Shown here piece by piece: positions 51,365 to 53,091 of a stretch of 53,091 bases of DNA (its first letter is position 1; every line of letters begins with the position of its first letter). The position numbers were made by a program, and so were the translations under genes. Source of the DNA: JBNKHH01 sp050290245 (GTDB lineage: Bacteria; Pseudomonadota; Alphaproteobacteria; Rhodobacterales; Rhodobacteraceae); assembly GCA_050290245.1 (NCBI GenBank), contig JBNKHH010000010.1, positions 1 through 53,091 of the forward strand, given 5' to 3'. The notes beneath the pieces were generated by a model. It was not told the DNA's origin. It saw only the letters and a list, made by a program, of their open reading frames with translations, and did no database searches.

Positions 51365-51389
51365 CCGGGCCGGTCGATCTCCGGCCCGG
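51365..51389 (+). terminator. Stem-loop downstream of dctM
   Basis: CCGGGCCGG (51365-51373) and CCGGCCCGG (51381-51389) form a perfect 9-bp GC stem with a 7-base loop, 13 bp after the dctM stop. No T-tract follows. It may separate the TRAP genes from the EamA gene. Confidence 0.5.
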
Positions 51390-51419
51390 AGTTCTCCCAA
51401 GACCGAAAGCCGACCAAAG

Positions 51420-52307
51420 GTGAGCGTCGCCCGCCCCCGCGAAGACAAGACCGGAGCAGGTGTCCTCCTGATGGCTCTGGCCGTCACGTTCTTCACCGGC
51501 ATCGACACCTCGGCCAAATGGCTCTCGATCGCCGGTCTGCCAATTATCCAGATCGTCTTTATCCGCTACCTCGGCCACCTGGCCCTGGCCTTGGCGATCT
51601 ACATGCCGCAGGAAGGCCGAGACGTCTTCCATTCGAACGCCCCCGGCAAACAGGTGCTGCGCTCCTGTTTTCTCTTCGGCAGCACGATCCTGAACTTCAT
51701 GGCGCTCAAGTTCCTGCCGATCACCGTCACCACCACCATCGCTTTCGCCCAACCCATCGTCATCACCATCCTTGCCATCCCGATCCTGGGGGAAAAGGTC
51801 GGCATTCGTCGCTTCCTCGCGGTCTGCACCGGCTTCCTCGGAGTGCTCCTCGTCGTCCAACCCTGGGGCACCGAGTTCCACCCGGCCATGCTTTTCAGCC
51901 TCGCCAGCCTGCTGGTCGCCTCGCTCTACTTCATCATGACTCGCATGCTCGCAGGCGTTGAAACCAACGCCACCCAGCAAATCTGGTCCTCGGCCCTGGC
52001 CACTGCCGTTCTCGCCCCCTTTGCCCTGTCGGTTTGGATCTGGCCACCATCGCCATTGGCCTGGGCCGTTGCGATCGCCATCGGAACCTGCGGCGCCTTC
52101 GGCCACATCGCCACGGCCATCGCCAGCCGATGGGCCGACGCATCGATCCTTGCACCGATGATCTACCTGCAACTCTTCCTCGCGGCTCTTGTCGGCATCT
52201 TCGTGTTCGATACCTGGCCCACTGTCTGGACTCTCGGCGGCGGCGCGATCATCATCGCCTCGGGCCTCTACATCTGGCAACGCGAACGCAAGGTAAAAGG
52301 CGGCTGA
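51420..52307 (+). CDS. EamA (DMT superfamily) membrane transporter
   Basis: 295 aa from a GTG at 51420 (weak SD, AAAG). An upstream in-frame TTG at 51354 would read through the stem-loop, and ATG 51471 is also possible. Ten hydrophobic segments in two homologous halves: TGIDTSAKWLSIAGLPIIQIVFIRY in the first, FGHIATAIASRWADASILAPMIYLQL in the second, as in RhaT/EamA-type exporters and permeases. Likely exports or imports a small metabolite related to the TRAP/acid-sugar genes. Substrate unknown. Confidence 0.82.
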   Translation: MSVARPREDKTGAGVLLMALAVTFFTGIDTSAKWLSIAGLPIIQIVFIRYLGHLALALAIYMPQEGRDVFHSNAPGKQVLRSCFLFGSTILNFMALKFLPITVTTTIAFAQPIVITILAIPILGEKVGIRRFLAVCTGFLGVLLVVQPWGTEFHPAMLFSLASLLVASLYFIMTRMLAGVETNATQQIWSSALATAVLAPFALSVWIWPPSPLAWAVAIAIGTCGAFGHIATAIASRWADASILAPMIYLQLFLAALVGIFVFDTWPTVWTLGGGAIIIASGLYIWQRERKVKGG

Positions 52308-52334
52308 CCCAAAACCAGCCCCCGCCACTTCATC

Positions 52335-52380
52335 GGCCTTCAAATATCCTGGGGGAGTATGAGGGGGCAAAGCCCCCTCA
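52335..52380. repeat. Intergenic palindromic element, copy 2 (terminator-like)
   Basis: CAAATATCCTGGGGGAG (from 52341) followed by TGAGGGGGC-AAA-GCCCCCTCA (52360-52380), a 9-bp stem. It overlaps the stop codon of the minus-strand gene at 52378, as copy 1 (40741-40802) does at its own gene, and lies 30 bp after the EamA stop. Probably a bidirectional terminator. Confidence 0.65.
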
Positions 52381-53091
52381 TCCCGCGCAAATATCCTGGA
52401 CCGACTTCTTCACAGCCTCCAGCGAGAAGACATCGTCCAGCCAGGTCTCCTTGAAGATCACCGATTTCGCATTGTCGATCGCCATCAACGCCCCGTCCGA
52501 GAACTTGCCCTCCGGGAAAATCCCGAAGGCAATCGCCAGTTCGATCTTCAGATGCCCCAGCACGAAGTCATGGGCCGCCGCCTCCGGCACGCCCGTGGCC
52601 ACCGCCCGGTCCGCCGCCTCGCGCAGCGCCATGCAAAAGGTCGCCGCCACCGTCTCCGACAATGCCGGCTCCAGAACGGCGATGTTCTCCAGCGTACAGC
52701 GATGCGACCGCGAGACCGGGCCATAGATGATCTTGGCGATCTCCTCGCACAGCGCGTAATGCTCCTCCGGCCCCTGGATCAGGGCGCAGACGATGCCCTG
52801 AGGCGCCGCGATCCCGCCAAAATAATCCTTCTGTGCCTCGATGCTGTCGTGGGCCTCAAGAATATGCGGATGGCACGGATGGGTGCAGAAATAGGTCACG
52901 TCGTCCCGCTCGGGCATCTCGCCCGCGTAAGGAGCCGCCGCGTCCAGAACCATGATCGCCGCGCCGGGCTTCACCTTTTGGATGAACCCATGCGCGATCT
53001 TGCCGATCAGCCGGTCCGGCACCGCCATCAGGATCACGTCGGCGTCCGAAATGGCGTTGTCCGCATCGGCCACCGCCTCGACGCCCACCTC
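52378..53091 (-). CDS. PGDH_C-type NAD-binding dehydrogenase, C-terminal part (runs off right edge)
   Basis: 237 aa are visible and the frame is open at the window edge (codon GAG), so about 40-50 N-terminal residues with the GxGxxG motif are missing. Visible: AVPDRLIGKIAHGFIQKVKPGAAIMVLDAAAPYAGEMP (nucleotide-binding fold end), then FCTHPCHPHILEAHD and an all-helical domain (NIAVLEPALSETVAATFCMALREA). This layout matches the phosphogluconate-dehydrogenase-like C-terminal (PGDH_C) group; from memory this group includes D-apionate oxidoisomerase (ApnO). Sugar-acid chemistry would fit the neighbours, but the exact enzyme is not proven. Confidence 0.75.
   Translation of the reverse strand, partial: EVGVEAVADADNAISDADVILMAVPDRLIGKIAHGFIQKVKPGAAIMVLDAAAPYAGEMPERDDVTYFCTHPCHPHILEAHDSIEAQKDYFGGIAAPQGIVCALIQGPEEHYALCEEIAKIIYGPVSRSHRCTLENIAVLEPALSETVAATFCMALREAADRAVATGVPEAAAHDFVLGHLKIELAIAFGIFPEGKFSDGALMAIDNAKSVIFKETWLDDVFSLEAVKKSVQDICAG

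Noticed and set aside
1..53091. Mobile elements, CRISPR arrays, rRNA or tRNA genes
   Set aside because: No transposase, integrase, phage gene, repeat-spacer pattern or tRNA/rRNA-like sequence was recognised on either strand.

Overview
The window is GC-rich DNA (about 60-65% G+C by eye) with tightly packed genes, many ATGA/GTGA/TGATG start-stop overlaps, several convincing TTG and GTG starts with strong Shine-Dalgarno (SD) sequences, and a gene content (TRAP and ABC uptake systems, an MttB-family methyltransferase, carnitine and polyamine catabolism, RTX serralysin) typical of marine Rhodobacteraceae/Roseobacter-type Alphaproteobacteria. Two copies of an intergenic element of the form AAATATCC(C/T)GGGGGAG followed by a GGGGGC-loop-GCCCCC stem, which I associate with that family, support this. 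No rRNA, tRNA, CRISPR array, insertion sequence or phage gene was recognised. Taxonomy is inferred, not tested.

Layout. 1-3717: secreted-protein end, with a truncated acidic ORF and, after a 571-bp gap, a large RTX/cadherin-like/M10 metalloprotease. 3755-10153: MttB-like methyltransferase, HAD phosphatase, MarR regulator, L-carnitine dehydrogenase fused to a thioesterase, SGNH hydrolase, PaaK-like CoA ligase and a small ORF. 10328-11179: a two-repeat hypothetical protein. 11330-20393: branched-chain-type ABC transporter (livF, K, M, H, G) led by a long-chain acyl-CoA synthetase gene and interleaved with six tiny membrane-protein genes on both strands. 20537-26787: polyamine uptake potFGHI, a GntR regulator and a putrescine-type aminotransferase. 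26870-28063: DUF2157-like membrane protein. 28239-34984: MarR regulator and a six-gene CoA-thioester operon. 35308-38836: enolase-superfamily enzyme, phosphohexomutase and D-2-hydroxyacid dehydrogenase. 38955-53091: an acid-sugar catabolic region with two SDRs, DenD-like and LtnD-like dehydrogenases, a split transketolase, a SAF-domain oxidoreductase, LysR and GntR regulators, a TRAP transporter, an EamA transporter and a truncated PGDH_C-type dehydrogenase.

How the parts work together. The regions look like separate scavenging modules, each a transporter plus enzymes plus a local regulator. The clearest regulatory readings are a near-identical palindrome (ATTTGATCAAAT / ATTTGATCATAT) on either side of the polyamine gntR gene; two TGAAC-N3-GTTCA palindromes upstream of the second marR gene; TGAACGATCGTTCA upstream of the acyl-CoA synthetase/liv operon; and TTTGGTATACCAAA between gntR and dctP. 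In all three transport operons a strong stem-loop directly follows the binding-protein gene (livK, potF, dctP), which fits differential expression of binding protein over membrane parts.

The least conventional pieces are the liv operon with its embedded small membrane proteins, the CoA operon whose HMG-CoA-lyase-like enzyme lacks the usual catalytic cysteine, and the acid-sugar locus in which a split transketolase stands where the described tetronate pathways would have a DUF1537 kinase and an aldolase.
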